Of a DNA stretch of 64,000 bases, positions 8,244 to 17,336 are shown in pieces. The stretch's first letter is position 1, and every line of letters begins with the position of its first letter. Position numbers and translations under genes: made by a program. The stretch covers positions 248,001 through 312,000 of the forward strand of contig CBDCEM010000002.1 of assembly GCA_965215825.1 (NCBI GenBank). Reading direction: 5' to 3'. Source of the DNA: JAWPMT01 sp965215825. Lineage in GTDB: Bacteria > Bacteroidota > Bacteroidia > Cytophagales > Cyclobacteriaceae. Under the pieces are notes generated by a model. The model was not told where the DNA came from. It saw only the letters and a list, made by a program, of their open reading frames with translations, and made no database searches.

Positions 8244-9755
8244 CTACAACATCTCCAGCCCTTCATTCACAAACTCATCCCACTTTCTTTGCCAGTGTTC
8301 GAAAGCTACCTTCTTCTCCTCTTCCGAAAGTGCGCTATAGGTAAGGGAATTCAATACCAATTTTTTGATTGCTCTCAGATCCAGTTCCCAGGCCATGAAA
8401 ATGGCCCAGTAATCGTAGCTGAGGCCATTGTAGTTGAAAATTCCCGGGTCATCAGAATTGATCGAAATCTGGACACCATTCTTCAGTAAGTAACTCGCAG
8501 GATGTAATCGCAAGTCAGCGATATATCCAAGAATTTGATTACTCAGCGGGCTTACTTCTATACAGATATCGGCTGCTTTGATGTCCTCCATCAGTGCGGG
8601 GAAATGCATCAGGTTAAAACCATGACCAATTCTCCTACTATTGAGCAAATAAGCATCATAGAGGTTTTGAACGCTGGCCCAATCACTTTCTCCATCATGC
8701 AGGTACAAAGGCATATCAATTCCATAACTATTTTCCAGAGAGTCCATCTTTTGCCAATTTTCCAAAAAGTACAATGTGGAATGACCACTATCTTCCTGGG
8801 CGACCAGGTCAAATCCTTTGATAAGATCCGGATATTGTTTCCTGAGTTGATACGCATTGACTAATTCAGAAAAAACCAGTTCTCTGGGAAGAAACCTCAA
8901 ATGGGTATAGATGATCTTCATCGAGAAGTCCGGATGGATCTGCTGTACTTCTTCTATCAATTCATTGAGCAATTGAGCCATTGCTGTACCATCATAAAAA
9001 CCTGAGGCATGACTGTGCTCCAAATCGTAAAGGCCGCCCTGAAAAATCATCCTAACCTCCGTATGCTGCACTCCATCGGCCAATAGCGTATCAACGGAAG
9101 ACCGTATGTAATCTTTGAACATGGGCTCGTAATGATAAAATCCGTTTATACGCTTGAAGATATTTTCAAACTCTTTCCAGATATCAGTGGAGTCAGCAAC
9201 TGTCTCCTGATCCAGGGTAAGCAGCCGGATTAACTCCTCTCTTTTCTCTTCGGCAGCAAGCACTTTTTCTGCGAGCAAAAACCCATCAGGAACTTCTTTT
9301 TCTTTGTAAAAGTGAAGTTGACCTTTCACAAACTCTTCTTCATCATCACTCCAATAGACATAGCAATTTGATTCCTTGCGCGCTTTTTCAACTAACCAAT
9401 CAAAGTCTATACCTGCAGAAATATGCAGGTGTTGCACGCCACCTTTCGGCATTTTGCTTAGTAACTTGAATAGGGTAGTTTCTTCGATGTGATCTTTGTA
9501 CTTGAAAAACGGCTCGGAGGGTGGGAAAAAAGCTTCTTTCTCATAAGCATCAATCATCTCTTCCCGTAGCACGGTCAGTTTGGCATCTAATTGCTTTTCT
9601 TCCTCATTCAGGACAATGTCAGCATCAAATCGCCGGGATTCACTTTCTTGAATCAGCGTAGACCTACGTTGCAAATAGTCCGGACGTTCTCCATTATTTT
9701 GCTGACAGGCAACCGTAAGCATTACCGCGATACATAGATAAATGATTTTTTTCAT
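8244..9755 (-). CDS. Adenosine deaminase-family lipoprotein
   Basis: The product resembles the secreted, growth-factor type of adenosine deaminases (ADGF/CECR1-like). Metal and catalytic motifs are visible: VQHLHISAG (first His pair), YLHDGESD, RRIGHGFN, CIEVSPLSN and NSDDPGIF, in the usual order. It should turn adenosine into inosine. The ATG at 9755 starts a lipoprotein signal (MKKIIYLCIAVMLTVAC), so it is placed in the envelope; the frame is open 37 codons upstream, but that part overlaps the permease gene and lacks signal character. Length about 503 residues, with a charged helical N-terminal region as in the ADGF group. It lies 23 nt behind the permease and 81 nt before the NUP gene. Confidence 0.88.
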   Translation of the reverse strand: MKKIIYLCIAVMLTVACQQNNGERPDYLQRRSTLIQESESRRFDADIVLNEEEKQLDAKLTVLREEMIDAYEKEAFFPPSEPFFKYKDHIEETTLFKLLSKMPKGGVQHLHISAGIDFDWLVEKARKESNCYVYWSDDEEEFVKGQLHFYKEKEVPDGFLLAEKVLAAEEKREELIRLLTLDQETVADSTDIWKEFENIFKRINGFYHYEPMFKDYIRSSVDTLLADGVQHTEVRMIFQGGLYDLEHSHASGFYDGTAMAQLLNELIEEVQQIHPDFSMKIIYTHLRFLPRELVFSELVNAYQLRKQYPDLIKGFDLVAQEDSGHSTLYFLENWQKMDSLENSYGIDMPLYLHDGESDWASVQNLYDAYLLNSRRIGHGFNLMHFPALMEDIKAADICIEVSPLSNQILGYIADLRLHPASYLLKNGVQISINSDDPGIFNYNGLSYDYWAIFMAWELDLRAIKKLVLNSLTYSALSEEEKKVAFEHWQRKWDEFVNEGLEML

Positions 9756-9778
9756 GAATAAAGTGACCGTTCTGTTTG

Positions 9779-11182
9779 TTAAACAATCGCAAACTTGATG
9801 ATGAAAAGTAGGGCAATGATGATCAAAATAGGACTCAATTCCCGGGCTTTTCCAGTAAAAACGCAAATGATGGTGTAGAAGATAAGTCCAGCGCCAATGC
9901 CACTGGCGATGCTATAGGACAAGGGAATTAAAACGATAGTGAGGAATGCTGGAATAGCTTCCTTCATGTCTTCCAGGTTGATTTTTTTGATGGAGCCCAT
10001 CATAAATACGCCGACCATGATCAATGCAGGAGCAGTTGCACTTGTTGGGATCGCTCCCGCTAAAGGAGCCAGGAATATACAACCTAAAAACAAGATTGCT
10101 ACCACCACTGCAGTGAGACCAGTCTTGCCCCCAGCAGCAATACCTGAACCACTTTCGATATAAGTAGTAGTCGTTGCCGTACCCAACAATGCCCCTGAAG
10201 TTGTTGCAATTGCGTCGGCAAGCAATGCTTGTTTCATTCTTGGTAATTTTCCCTTCTTATCTAAAAATCCCCCTTTTTCTGCCGTTCCATAGAGTGTACC
10301 TAACGTATCAAAAAAATCAACCATGGTAAATGCCAGTAAAATCGTGACGAATTCCAGGATCAGAGAAAATGTTGAAGCTCCGGCACTTGTTTTCAGAACA
10401 GCTCCAAAATCCAATTGGAAAAGTGTTGGCTTTAACGAAAGGTCAGTCGAGGCCAGTTGATCAGGAACTTGCGTTATTCCCAGCAACAAGCTCACAATCG
10501 TAATTACAAAAATGCTGATCAATATGGCTCCATTCATTTTCCGGGCAACCAGAACAGACATCAGGACCAGGCCAACAATTGACAACAATACTTCCGGAGA
10601 TTTAACATTACCCAACTGGATGATTTGTGGCGGCGCATTGTTTACACTATTTATCATGGCCTGAGGGTCAAAGACATCTGTAGATAGTATGATATCTATA
10701 ATGGGTCCCTGATTGAAAGAAATGATACCGGCATTGTTAAGACCAATCAGGCTGATGAATAACCCAATACCTACAGGAATGGCTTGCAAAACACATTTTG
10801 GAAAGCTATTGAGAATTCCCGATCGAATGCCGGTTAATGTCAGAACGATGAAGATCACTCCAGATATGAATACAATGGCCAACCCTCCCTGCCAGGTGTA
10901 GCCTGCCTGAAAAACAACTGTATATACAAAAAATGCATTAAGCCCCATTCCCGGAGCTTGTGCAAATGGGTAATTTGAGAGCAGTCCGGATAATAATGAC
11001 CCAATCGCCCCTGCCAAACAGGTTGCAATTAGCGCACTCTCAAAATCCATTCCAGTCTTTGATAAAACTGCAGGATTAACAAATATGATATACGCTAACG
11101 TGGAGAAAGTCGTTAAACCGGCGATGACTTCTTGCCTCGGTGTTGTATGATTGCTGGTGAGATGAAATAATCGGTTGAGCAT
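9779..11182 (-). CDS. NCS2-family purine base permease (AzgA/PbuG-like)
   Basis: A 467-residue protein with about a dozen hydrophobic segments. The start (TPRQEVIAGLTTFSTLAYIIFVNP), the APGMGLNAFF motif and the TYIESGSGIAAGGKTGLTA segment are typical of the AzgA-like branch of NCS2 transporters, which carry hypoxanthine, guanine or adenine into the cell with protons. It is the first gene of the purine group and would bring in the base set free by the two lipoproteins encoded behind it. I see no purine riboswitch or clear promoter in the 100 bp upstream. Confidence 0.93.
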   Translation of the reverse strand: MLNRLFHLTSNHTTPRQEVIAGLTTFSTLAYIIFVNPAVLSKTGMDFESALIATCLAGAIGSLLSGLLSNYPFAQAPGMGLNAFFVYTVVFQAGYTWQGGLAIVFISGVIFIVLTLTGIRSGILNSFPKCVLQAIPVGIGLFISLIGLNNAGIISFNQGPIIDIILSTDVFDPQAMINSVNNAPPQIIQLGNVKSPEVLLSIVGLVLMSVLVARKMNGAILISIFVITIVSLLLGITQVPDQLASTDLSLKPTLFQLDFGAVLKTSAGASTFSLILEFVTILLAFTMVDFFDTLGTLYGTAEKGGFLDKKGKLPRMKQALLADAIATTSGALLGTATTTTYIESGSGIAAGGKTGLTAVVVAILFLGCIFLAPLAGAIPTSATAPALIMVGVFMMGSIKKINLEDMKEAIPAFLTIVLIPLSYSIASGIGAGLIFYTIICVFTGKARELSPILIIIALLFIIKFAIV

Positions 11183-11348
11183 AGATAAGATAAAACTAGC
11201 CAGAACTTTTCGGATTCGACAAACTTCTAAGATGCCTGTTGCAAATCTGACAACAAACTAATCGAAACCTCACTCACTATCATAAATGATGGATTTACTC
11301 TATGTTTGTCATTACAGCTTAGAATACATACAGCGTACACATAGAACT

Positions 11349-12287
11349 ATGGACTCACTATCTAAAATACTTCCTTTTATACCATTAATTGCGACAATAA
11401 TTATCGCCTATCTTGGTACCAACAAAGTCTGGAAACGAAAACACGAAAAACCCGTAGCTCAAAGTATTTCTTTGGTAGCCAGGGCCATTAGTATCGCTAC
11501 GAATCTTACACTACTCATCCAATCAGTCTCGTCCGTATTCATTGCTTTGAACTTTGCCATTTGGCTGGTCGTCGAGATTATTCTTGTCCTGATTGGATCC
11601 GGACTGTGGGTTGCAGGCGAACAAAAGAAATCTTTTTGGAAACGTATAAAAGAAGCCTTAAAACTGGAGAGTGAAGAGGCTGGTGATTTGGCCAAATCTC
11701 TGTTCCGACCATCTAATGCGGACAATGTTTTGACAATCCTCGGAAGATTGGCTCTGGTAGATAATCAACTTGATGAAAAAGAAAAGGAGATTCTGAAATC
11801 CTTTGCCAGTGATTGGAAGGTTAATTTTGATCCGGACAAAATCAGCCATCTCGAGGAAAGTGATCAGTTTTCCTCATACGATCGGCTGAGAAAAGATTTG
11901 GAAGAGTACCTTAAATTATCTCCCCCGGATCAACAGGTATCACAACTCGCTGATATCATGCAATCGCTGATCAAAATAGACGGAGATGTTTCTCAAGAAG
12001 AAGAATTAATCGTCGAGGAATTATTAGGGTTGATCAATAAGTATTTAGACAAACAAGAAGAGGGCAATCGTTTTTACATTGCTATTGTTCCTCAGGATTT
12101 GGAGCAGGAAACTGCCATCAAAACCCTCATTTCCGACGCGGAAAGGAAAAAAGTAGCCGGTGGAATGGCCTACGTCAATGGGCCGTATTTTTCCAGAAAG
12201 TATTCAGAAATCCTGAGTGCACAATACCATGCTCTAAATTGCCTGGCAGTGGTAGTTCCCTCGGATCAGGTACAGGAGGCTGCCTAG
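11349..12287 (+). CDS. Membrane protein with a TerB-like helical domain
   Basis: The first ~110 residues hold three hydrophobic segments (ILPFIPLIATIIIAYL, a second near residue 50, and WLVVEIILVLIGSGLWVA). The soluble rest includes two repeats of a TerB-like pattern: LGRLALVDNQLDEKEKEIL and MQSLIKIDGDVSQEEELIV, acidic loops after a helix as in TerB/DjlA N-domains. A C-terminal part of about 70 residues is unassigned. I prefer the ATG at 11349; the frame is also open from 11286, giving 21 more residues that do not look like a signal. The gene ends 3 nt from the convergent hydrolase. TerB-like domains occur in envelope stress proteins, but no role is shown here. Confidence 0.55.
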   Translation: MDSLSKILPFIPLIATIIIAYLGTNKVWKRKHEKPVAQSISLVARAISIATNLTLLIQSVSSVFIALNFAIWLVVEIILVLIGSGLWVAGEQKKSFWKRIKEALKLESEEAGDLAKSLFRPSNADNVLTILGRLALVDNQLDEKEKEILKSFASDWKVNFDPDKISHLEESDQFSSYDRLRKDLEEYLKLSPPDQQVSQLADIMQSLIKIDGDVSQEEELIVEELLGLINKYLDKQEEGNRFYIAIVPQDLEQETAIKTLISDAERKKVAGGMAYVNGPYFSRKYSEILSAQYHALNCLAVVVPSDQVQEAA

Positions 12288-12290
12288 CAG

Positions 12291-13136
12291 TTAGATGGTG
12301 TTCAAAATCCTGACTGAAAAAGAAGAGACCCTTTTACAAACCTTTCTAGATTTCCAATAGTAAAAGTGCGAAGCAATATTCCAGGAAGTGAACAGGTTTC
12401 CTACATTGTACTCAACATCCTTCACTCGTCCATCTCCATATTGCTGATTGACAAATGTAACAGGGTAACCCAGTGGATCATTTTTATCATAAATATTGAT
12501 CCACTCACTGAGCAGCATTAATTCGGCTGGCAGGTCTGTATCTGGAAAACGGATAGGCTCAAGGTCCTCAATAGTTAAAGCAGCGCCAAAAATTGGAATA
12601 TTATTGCCAAAAGTAAATAACCCCACCAATGTCTCCATTCTTTCGAAAGCGGTCTTTCCCATGGGATCTGGCATACCCGGGTTCCTGACTTTAAACTGCT
12701 GTCGGTCCCAAATGTGATTATTTATTACTTCAGTCCCCATTGAAGACGCAAGAACAATTAGTGGGGCATCCGGTCTTAGTTGATCTTGTAAGCTTCGGAT
12801 GTCATTTGTTACCAATTGGTGAATCTGCTCGTATGTCGTACTAGGTCGATTGGGTCGCCCTCCATAATTGATTAGGTCTCCAATATTGCTTAGCAAAAAA
12901 CGCCTTAAACCTCTTCCCCTTACTTTTAGACCGCTATTTTCCAATCTTCTGATGAGCTTCTGTTGCTCCGTTTCTAATGGTCCATACCAATCAACCATTT
13001 GTGTAGCGATATCACGCACAGGGTCTTCCCCTTGTTTTCTTAATAAGCTAAAAAGTCGTTTGATAAAAGTTTCCTGCTCCTTAAAACCTGGGGAGCCTGA
13101 TCCACGGATCATGAGTATGCCTAATTTTTTTGCCAT
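12291..13136 (-). CDS. Putative alpha/beta-hydrolase-like protein
   Basis: A 281-residue protein without a signal peptide. The start (KLGILMIRGSGSPGF) looks like the first strand and oxyanion region of an alpha/beta hydrolase, and LIVLASSMGTEVINNHIWD resembles a nucleophile elbow; the usual G-x-S-x-G reads A-S-S-M-G. A possible acid/His end (NVGNLFTSWNIASHFYYW) follows. The substrate is unknown and activity is unproven. Its stop is 3 nt from that of the TerB-like gene on the other strand, so the two are convergent, not an operon. Confidence 0.5.
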   Translation of the reverse strand: MAKKLGILMIRGSGSPGFKEQETFIKRLFSLLRKQGEDPVRDIATQMVDWYGPLETEQQKLIRRLENSGLKVRGRGLRRFLLSNIGDLINYGGRPNRPSTTYEQIHQLVTNDIRSLQDQLRPDAPLIVLASSMGTEVINNHIWDRQQFKVRNPGMPDPMGKTAFERMETLVGLFTFGNNIPIFGAALTIEDLEPIRFPDTDLPAELMLLSEWINIYDKNDPLGYPVTFVNQQYGDGRVKDVEYNVGNLFTSWNIASHFYYWKSRKVCKRVSSFSVRILNTI

Positions 13137-13352
13137 TACTTTAAACCGTTTTTACTAATATATGAATATATATTATTCACTCCTATAGATCGATTCCAAT
13201 TTGAGGCTAAAAATTGTCAGTGGGTAAGTTTAAGATTTACCCATCAAAATACTATTCTATGCATTGGCTGGAGGCAGGGAAATCAAAATAGACGTCTCAC
13301 TCCCTAACTCCTTTGAGATTGAATCAGATTTAAGATAAATGCAGCGTTTACT
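13137..13352. other. Intergenic stretch with one hairpin
   Basis: No gene is visible in these 216 bases. The only clear structure is TGGGTAA (13221-13227) paired with TTACCCA (13237-13243), a 7 bp stem with a 9 nt loop. It lies between two minus-strand genes and could end the transcript that comes down the ATP synthase operon on the minus strand only if that transcript passed the other way, so its role is open. Confidence 0.4.
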
Positions 13353-13985
13353 TTAATTCCTGATAGTCCTTTTCAATTTACAAGAGAAAATCAAACCATC
13401 ATAGAAGTGCGCTTCCTTCTCAATTTGAAGCCCTGATTTTATTAACAGCTGCTTTATTGGCTGCAGTCTTTTTGATTCCAGTTGAGCCATCCAACGAAAA
13501 AAGATATGCATGATAGTAAGAAGTATCCGGTGAGGTCGTTTGTCAGAATCTTCGAAATCCGCAACGAGAAGTATACCTGAATCTTTTAGTACTGATTGAA
13601 TTTTATTTATCGCCTGCATCAATTGTTCTGGTTTGAAGACATCCAGAAAAAAAGGACAGATCACCACATCGTAAGTTTCCCTATTCTCCCATTCCAGAAA
13701 ATCATGGTGAACAAATTCAATGTTATCCAGGGCCTTTCGCCGAGCCAACTCTAACATTTTACCAGATTTCTCGAGATAGGTGATTTGTTGACAATCCAGT
13801 GATCGTAACAAACTACCACTGCCTCCGCCAAGCACCAATACACTCGCTTTTGTCCCAATTGTTTCAAGAAAGTGTATGGTTGACAATTCTATTGCATCGC
13901 CAAATACAAGCCTTGCCAATATGTCATAAACAGGTGAGATGCGATCAAAACTATTCACACTGGGAGAAGAAATACGATCGAGCAC
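13353..13985 (-). CDS. Class I SAM-dependent methyltransferase
   Basis: A 210-residue methyltransferase. Motif I is VLVLGGGSGSLLRSL, followed by the acidic residue ending the second strand (ITYLEKSGKM) and by FVHHDFLEW and YDVVICPFFLDVF. The end is basic. The start is a GTG at 13985 and overlaps the end of the UbiA-like gene by 31 bp, so the two are very likely translated together. The beginning (FDRISPVYDILARLVFGDA) is like that of quinone and lipid methyltransferases such as MenG/UbiE, which suggests a prenylated or lipid-like substrate. That substrate is inference. Confidence 0.8.
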   Translation of the reverse strand: MLDRISSPSVNSFDRISPVYDILARLVFGDAIELSTIHFLETIGTKASVLVLGGGSGSLLRSLDCQQITYLEKSGKMLELARRKALDNIEFVHHDFLEWENRETYDVVICPFFLDVFKPEQLMQAINKIQSVLKDSGILLVADFEDSDKRPHRILLTIMHIFFRWMAQLESKRLQPIKQLLIKSGLQIEKEAHFYDGLIFSCKLKRTIRN

Positions 13986-14764
13986 ATAAAAACAGCATCA
14001 CCAACAATTCGAAACCTTTCACCTGAGGCAAAAAAGTGCGGAAAAGCATACATTACCGCGTAAGTAAGTCCTCCAAAGGCAATAAACATTTCAAAGGCTA
14101 CCGGAAGCTCCATAAATAGTAAAGAACTCCATAACACCAATAAGATGAAGCTCGAAATCCTGGCACACGTTTTCGTTCCTAACCTTGTGGCAATCGAGTG
14201 AAAACCTTCGTCCATATCTTCACTCACTTCAAAAACCGAAAAGGTTATAAGGTTTAGTAAGGCCAGCATAAATATCTGTATGGTCATTACCCACAGCTCT
14301 GTATCCCCAACAAGTATTAGCGGCACGATCATAATACCCAGAGCGTAATTGAATGCGACAGATACTTCTTTTAACCACCTTCTTCCTAACCATTGGGAGG
14401 TGAACAAATAGCCACCACATACCGAGGCCAGGAGCAAGCCACGAGAAACAATAATCATTCTCAGACCCGGAGGGTAAATACTTGATATAGCGTACACACC
14501 CATTAAAACGCAAAGGATCATCAGCGCAATAAGAAGGGGCTTGTAGTTCTGATGGAATTGCCTTCTACAAGTCTTCACTTGTATTCGTCTTATGTCCCAC
14601 CAATGGTCGAACAAGTAAATGAACCACACTGCTGAAAACAAGGCAAGATAGGTTGGGGTAGGAATGACCAGGGACGTTTCTCGCACAACCAGTGCCAAAA
14701 CAAAAATGGCTCCCGTGGGTATTCCCAACGAGAGCCATCTGATATATTGTAAGAACCTTATCAC
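13955..14764 (-). CDS. UbiA-like membrane protein
   Basis: A 269-residue protein with about eight hydrophobic segments. Two polar, Asp-rich stretches lie where UbiA prenyltransferases bind magnesium and diphosphate: YLFDHWWDIRR in the first third and EVSEDMDEGFHSIATRLGTKT in the last half; the second resembles the family pattern D-x-x-x-D plus a following LG. The usual NDxxDxxxD is not exact, so it could be a distant or altered member. It starts with GTG at 14764, 18 nt behind atpG, and overlaps the methyltransferase by 31 bp. A prenyl transfer followed by methylation is a sensible joint reading but is not shown. Confidence 0.6.
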   Translation of the reverse strand: MIRFLQYIRWLSLGIPTGAIFVLALVVRETSLVIPTPTYLALFSAVWFIYLFDHWWDIRRIQVKTCRRQFHQNYKPLLIALMILCVLMGVYAISSIYPPGLRMIIVSRGLLLASVCGGYLFTSQWLGRRWLKEVSVAFNYALGIMIVPLILVGDTELWVMTIQIFMLALLNLITFSVFEVSEDMDEGFHSIATRLGTKTCARISSFILLVLWSSLLFMELPVAFEMFIAFGGLTYAVMYAFPHFFASGERFRIVGDAVFMCSIVFLLPV

Positions 14765-14778
14765 CTGGATACCCAGGT
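14763..14778 (-). promoter_or_regulatory. Hairpin over the GTG start of the UbiA-like gene
   Basis: ACCTGG and CCAGGT form a perfect 6 bp stem with a 4 nt loop in the space between atpG and the UbiA-like gene. The stem covers part of the GTG start codon. It could hold translation down until ribosomes finish atpG. This is inference from position only. Confidence 0.4.
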
Positions 14779-14782
14779 AGGA

Positions 14783-15715
14783 TTAATTTCCCTGACTTAA
14801 CGCCTCTGCTCCTCCAACGATTTCCAAAATTTCCTTTGTAATCGCAGCCTGACGTGTTCTATTGTAGGTCAACTTCAATTCTTTCAAAAGTTCACCTGCG
14901 TTATCAGTAGCCTGATCCATTGCCGTCATCCTGGCACCGTGCTCCGAGGCATTGGACTCAAGTACTGCTTTATAAAACTGAACTTTCAACGAATTAGGAA
15001 TGATTTCTTTGAAAATCACTTCCTTCGATGGCTCAAAAAGATAATCCACCACAGGTTTCAATTTCCTTTTCTCTCCTTCCTTACCGGTCTTCTCCTCAAC
15101 AGGTGCTACTTCTGGCTCAGGTGGCAAAATGGGAAGTAATTGCTCACTTCTTAAAATCTGGGTTGCTACGTTCTTGAATTCGTTGAAGATCAGGACTACC
15201 CGATCATACTCCTCCGTTAAATAGCCATCCATTGCATGTTGAGCAGCCTCACGAGCGTTCTCAAAAGACAGTTCTCCAAACAAACCATGATAATCTCCAA
15301 CAACTTTGAACTTCCGTTTTGAAAAGTAGTCGTAAGATCGCCTTCCAATTGGCATGACATGAACGTTGCCGGAACGCTCAAGGTAGCTGTATTTCTCATC
15401 AATGATTGAGCGGGTATACTTGAACACATTGCTGTTAAATGCGCCGCATAGTCCTCGATCAGAAGATACAACTACTAACAATACGTTATTGACCGATCTT
15501 TCCTCTCCGTATGGGTTTGGAATATCCTCAGATTCGGAAGCCTTAGAAACATTTTTGATGATCATCGACAATCGCTGAGAGTAAGGTCGCATTTGCATGA
15601 TACGGTCCTGTGCTCTTCTCAACTTGGCAGCCGCTACCATTTTCATGGCTTTGGTTATCTGCTGTGTCGAAGTGACTGATTGAATTCTTCCTTTTACTTC
15701 CTTAAGATTCGCCAT
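14783..15715 (-). CDS. atpG: ATP synthase F1 subunit gamma
   Basis: The central shaft of F1. N-terminal helix (MANLKEVKGRIQSVTSTQQITKAMKMVA begins the protein), the SSDRGLCGAFN motif and the C-terminal helix (ARMTAMDQATDNAGEL, RTRQAAITKEILEIVGGA) are all present. At 310 residues it is somewhat longer than in E. coli, because of a charged insert (about 200-225, EVAPVEEKTGKEGEKRKLK) seen in this phylum. It is the last classical gene of the operon, 15 nt behind atpA, and is followed by the UbiA-like and methyltransferase genes. Confidence 0.97.
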   Translation of the reverse strand: MANLKEVKGRIQSVTSTQQITKAMKMVAAAKLRRAQDRIMQMRPYSQRLSMIIKNVSKASESEDIPNPYGEERSVNNVLLVVVSSDRGLCGAFNSNVFKYTRSIIDEKYSYLERSGNVHVMPIGRRSYDYFSKRKFKVVGDYHGLFGELSFENAREAAQHAMDGYLTEEYDRVVLIFNEFKNVATQILRSEQLLPILPPEPEVAPVEEKTGKEGEKRKLKPVVDYLFEPSKEVIFKEIIPNSLKVQFYKAVLESNASEHGARMTAMDQATDNAGELLKELKLTYNRTRQAAITKEILEIVGGAEALSQGN

Positions 15716-15730
15716 TCCGCGTAAGCCTTA

Positions 15731-17308
15731 TCAGTTATATCGAGATGCCAAATCCTTAGCAATCTCTTCTAATTTTCCGTATGCCTCTCCGAATTTCTTC
15801 TTGTCTTTCAACATTTCCAGGATATCAGGATGCTGAGTAGTCAATGTCGAAATAAATTCAGACTCGAAATCTTTCACTTTATTCTCAGGCACTTTATCGA
15901 GGTATCCTTTGGTGGACACATAGATAATAGCCACTTGTTGTTCCACAGGTGAAGGAGAATATTGGGCTTGTTTCAAGATCTCCTGGTTTCTTCTACCCCT
16001 GTCGATGGTACGTTGTGTTGCAGCATCCAGGTCGGAACCGAATTTCGCAAATGCCTCAAGTTCCCGGAACTGTGCCTGGTCCAGTTTCAATGTACCGGCC
16101 ACTTTTTTCATGGACTTGATCTGTGCGCTACCTCCTACTCGTGATACGGAGATTCCTACGTTAATTGCCGGGCGTATACCTGAGTTAAACAGGTTCGTTT
16201 CCAGGAATATCTGACCATCAGTAATGGAGATCACGTTTGTAGGGATATAAGCAGAAACATCACCCGCCTGAGTCTCAATAATAGGCAGAGCAGTCAATGA
16301 TCCACCACCCTTTACTTTATCCTTCAAGCTCTCAGGAAGGTCATTCATCTGTGCTGCAATCTCATCGTTGTTGATGACTTTTGCTGCACGTTCCAACAAA
16401 CGCGAGTGCAAATAGAATACATCACCAGGATATGCTTCACGTCCCGGAGGTCTTCTCAATAGCAACGATACTTCTCGATAAGATACTGCCTGCTTAGACA
16501 AGTCATCATATACTACCAATGCAGGTCGTCCAGTATCCCGGAAGTACTCTCCAATGGCTGCTCCAGTAAATGGCGCAAAGAATTGCATCGGCGCAGGATC
16601 AGCAGCGGATGCTGAAACGATGACAGTGTAATCCATCGCACCAGCTTTTTCCAAAGTAGCTACGATTCCTGCAACTGTACTCGCTTTCTGTCCAACAGCA
16701 ACATATATACAATATACTGGCTCACCTCTATCGTAAAATTCTTTTTGGTTGATGATCGTATCGATCGCAACCGCAGTTTTCCCTGTCTGACGGTCACCAA
16801 TGATAAGCTCTCTTTGGCCCCGACCAATCGGAATCATGGAGTCGATCGCCTTAATACCCGTTTGCATGGGTTCACTTACCGGCTCCCTGTATATTACTCC
16901 AGGTGCTTTTCTTTCAATAGGCATTTCATACAGATCGCCTTCAAAATCACCTTTTCCGTCAATTGGGTCAGCCAATGTGTTCACCACACGGCCACACATG
17001 CCATCACCGACTTTTACAGAACCGATTCTGCCGGTTCTCTTAACACTATCCCCTTCTTTTACTCCACTGGAATCACCAAGTAGCACGGCACCTACATTGT
17101 CTTCTTCCAGGTTCAACACCAATGCATTCAATCCATTCTCAAACTCAAGAAGCTCGCCAGCTTGTGCCTTTGAAAGTCCGTAGATACGCGCTACACCGTC
17201 ACCTACCTGAAGGACTGTTCCTACTTCTTCGAGTTCTGCTTCTGTTTTGTGGCCTGAGAGTTGCTCCCTCAATATTGCTGATACTTCGTCAGGTCTAACT
17301 TCTGCCAT
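15731..17308 (-). CDS. atpA: ATP synthase F1 subunit alpha
   Basis: A 525-residue subunit alpha, full length. The nucleotide-binding P-loop is GDRQTGKT, and the conserved SVSRVGGSAQIKSMKKVAG and FAKFGSDLDAATQ segments follow. It makes the non-catalytic sites of the F1 ring. It lies between atpH (28 nt) and atpG (15 nt). Its catalytic partner beta is not in this window. Confidence 0.98.
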   Translation of the reverse strand: MAEVRPDEVSAILREQLSGHKTEAELEEVGTVLQVGDGVARIYGLSKAQAGELLEFENGLNALVLNLEEDNVGAVLLGDSSGVKEGDSVKRTGRIGSVKVGDGMCGRVVNTLADPIDGKGDFEGDLYEMPIERKAPGVIYREPVSEPMQTGIKAIDSMIPIGRGQRELIIGDRQTGKTAVAIDTIINQKEFYDRGEPVYCIYVAVGQKASTVAGIVATLEKAGAMDYTVIVSASAADPAPMQFFAPFTGAAIGEYFRDTGRPALVVYDDLSKQAVSYREVSLLLRRPPGREAYPGDVFYLHSRLLERAAKVINNDEIAAQMNDLPESLKDKVKGGGSLTALPIIETQAGDVSAYIPTNVISITDGQIFLETNLFNSGIRPAINVGISVSRVGGSAQIKSMKKVAGTLKLDQAQFRELEAFAKFGSDLDAATQRTIDRGRRNQEILKQAQYSPSPVEQQVAIIYVSTKGYLDKVPENKVKDFESEFISTLTTQHPDILEMLKDKKKFGEAYGKLEEIAKDLASRYN

Positions 17309-17336
17309 AGTCTTGTGTATTTATAGCCGGGGGCTT

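Noticed and set aside
13221..13243. TGGGTAA/TTACCCA hairpin as a terminator
   Set aside because: It has no T-run on either strand, so I list it only as a structure.
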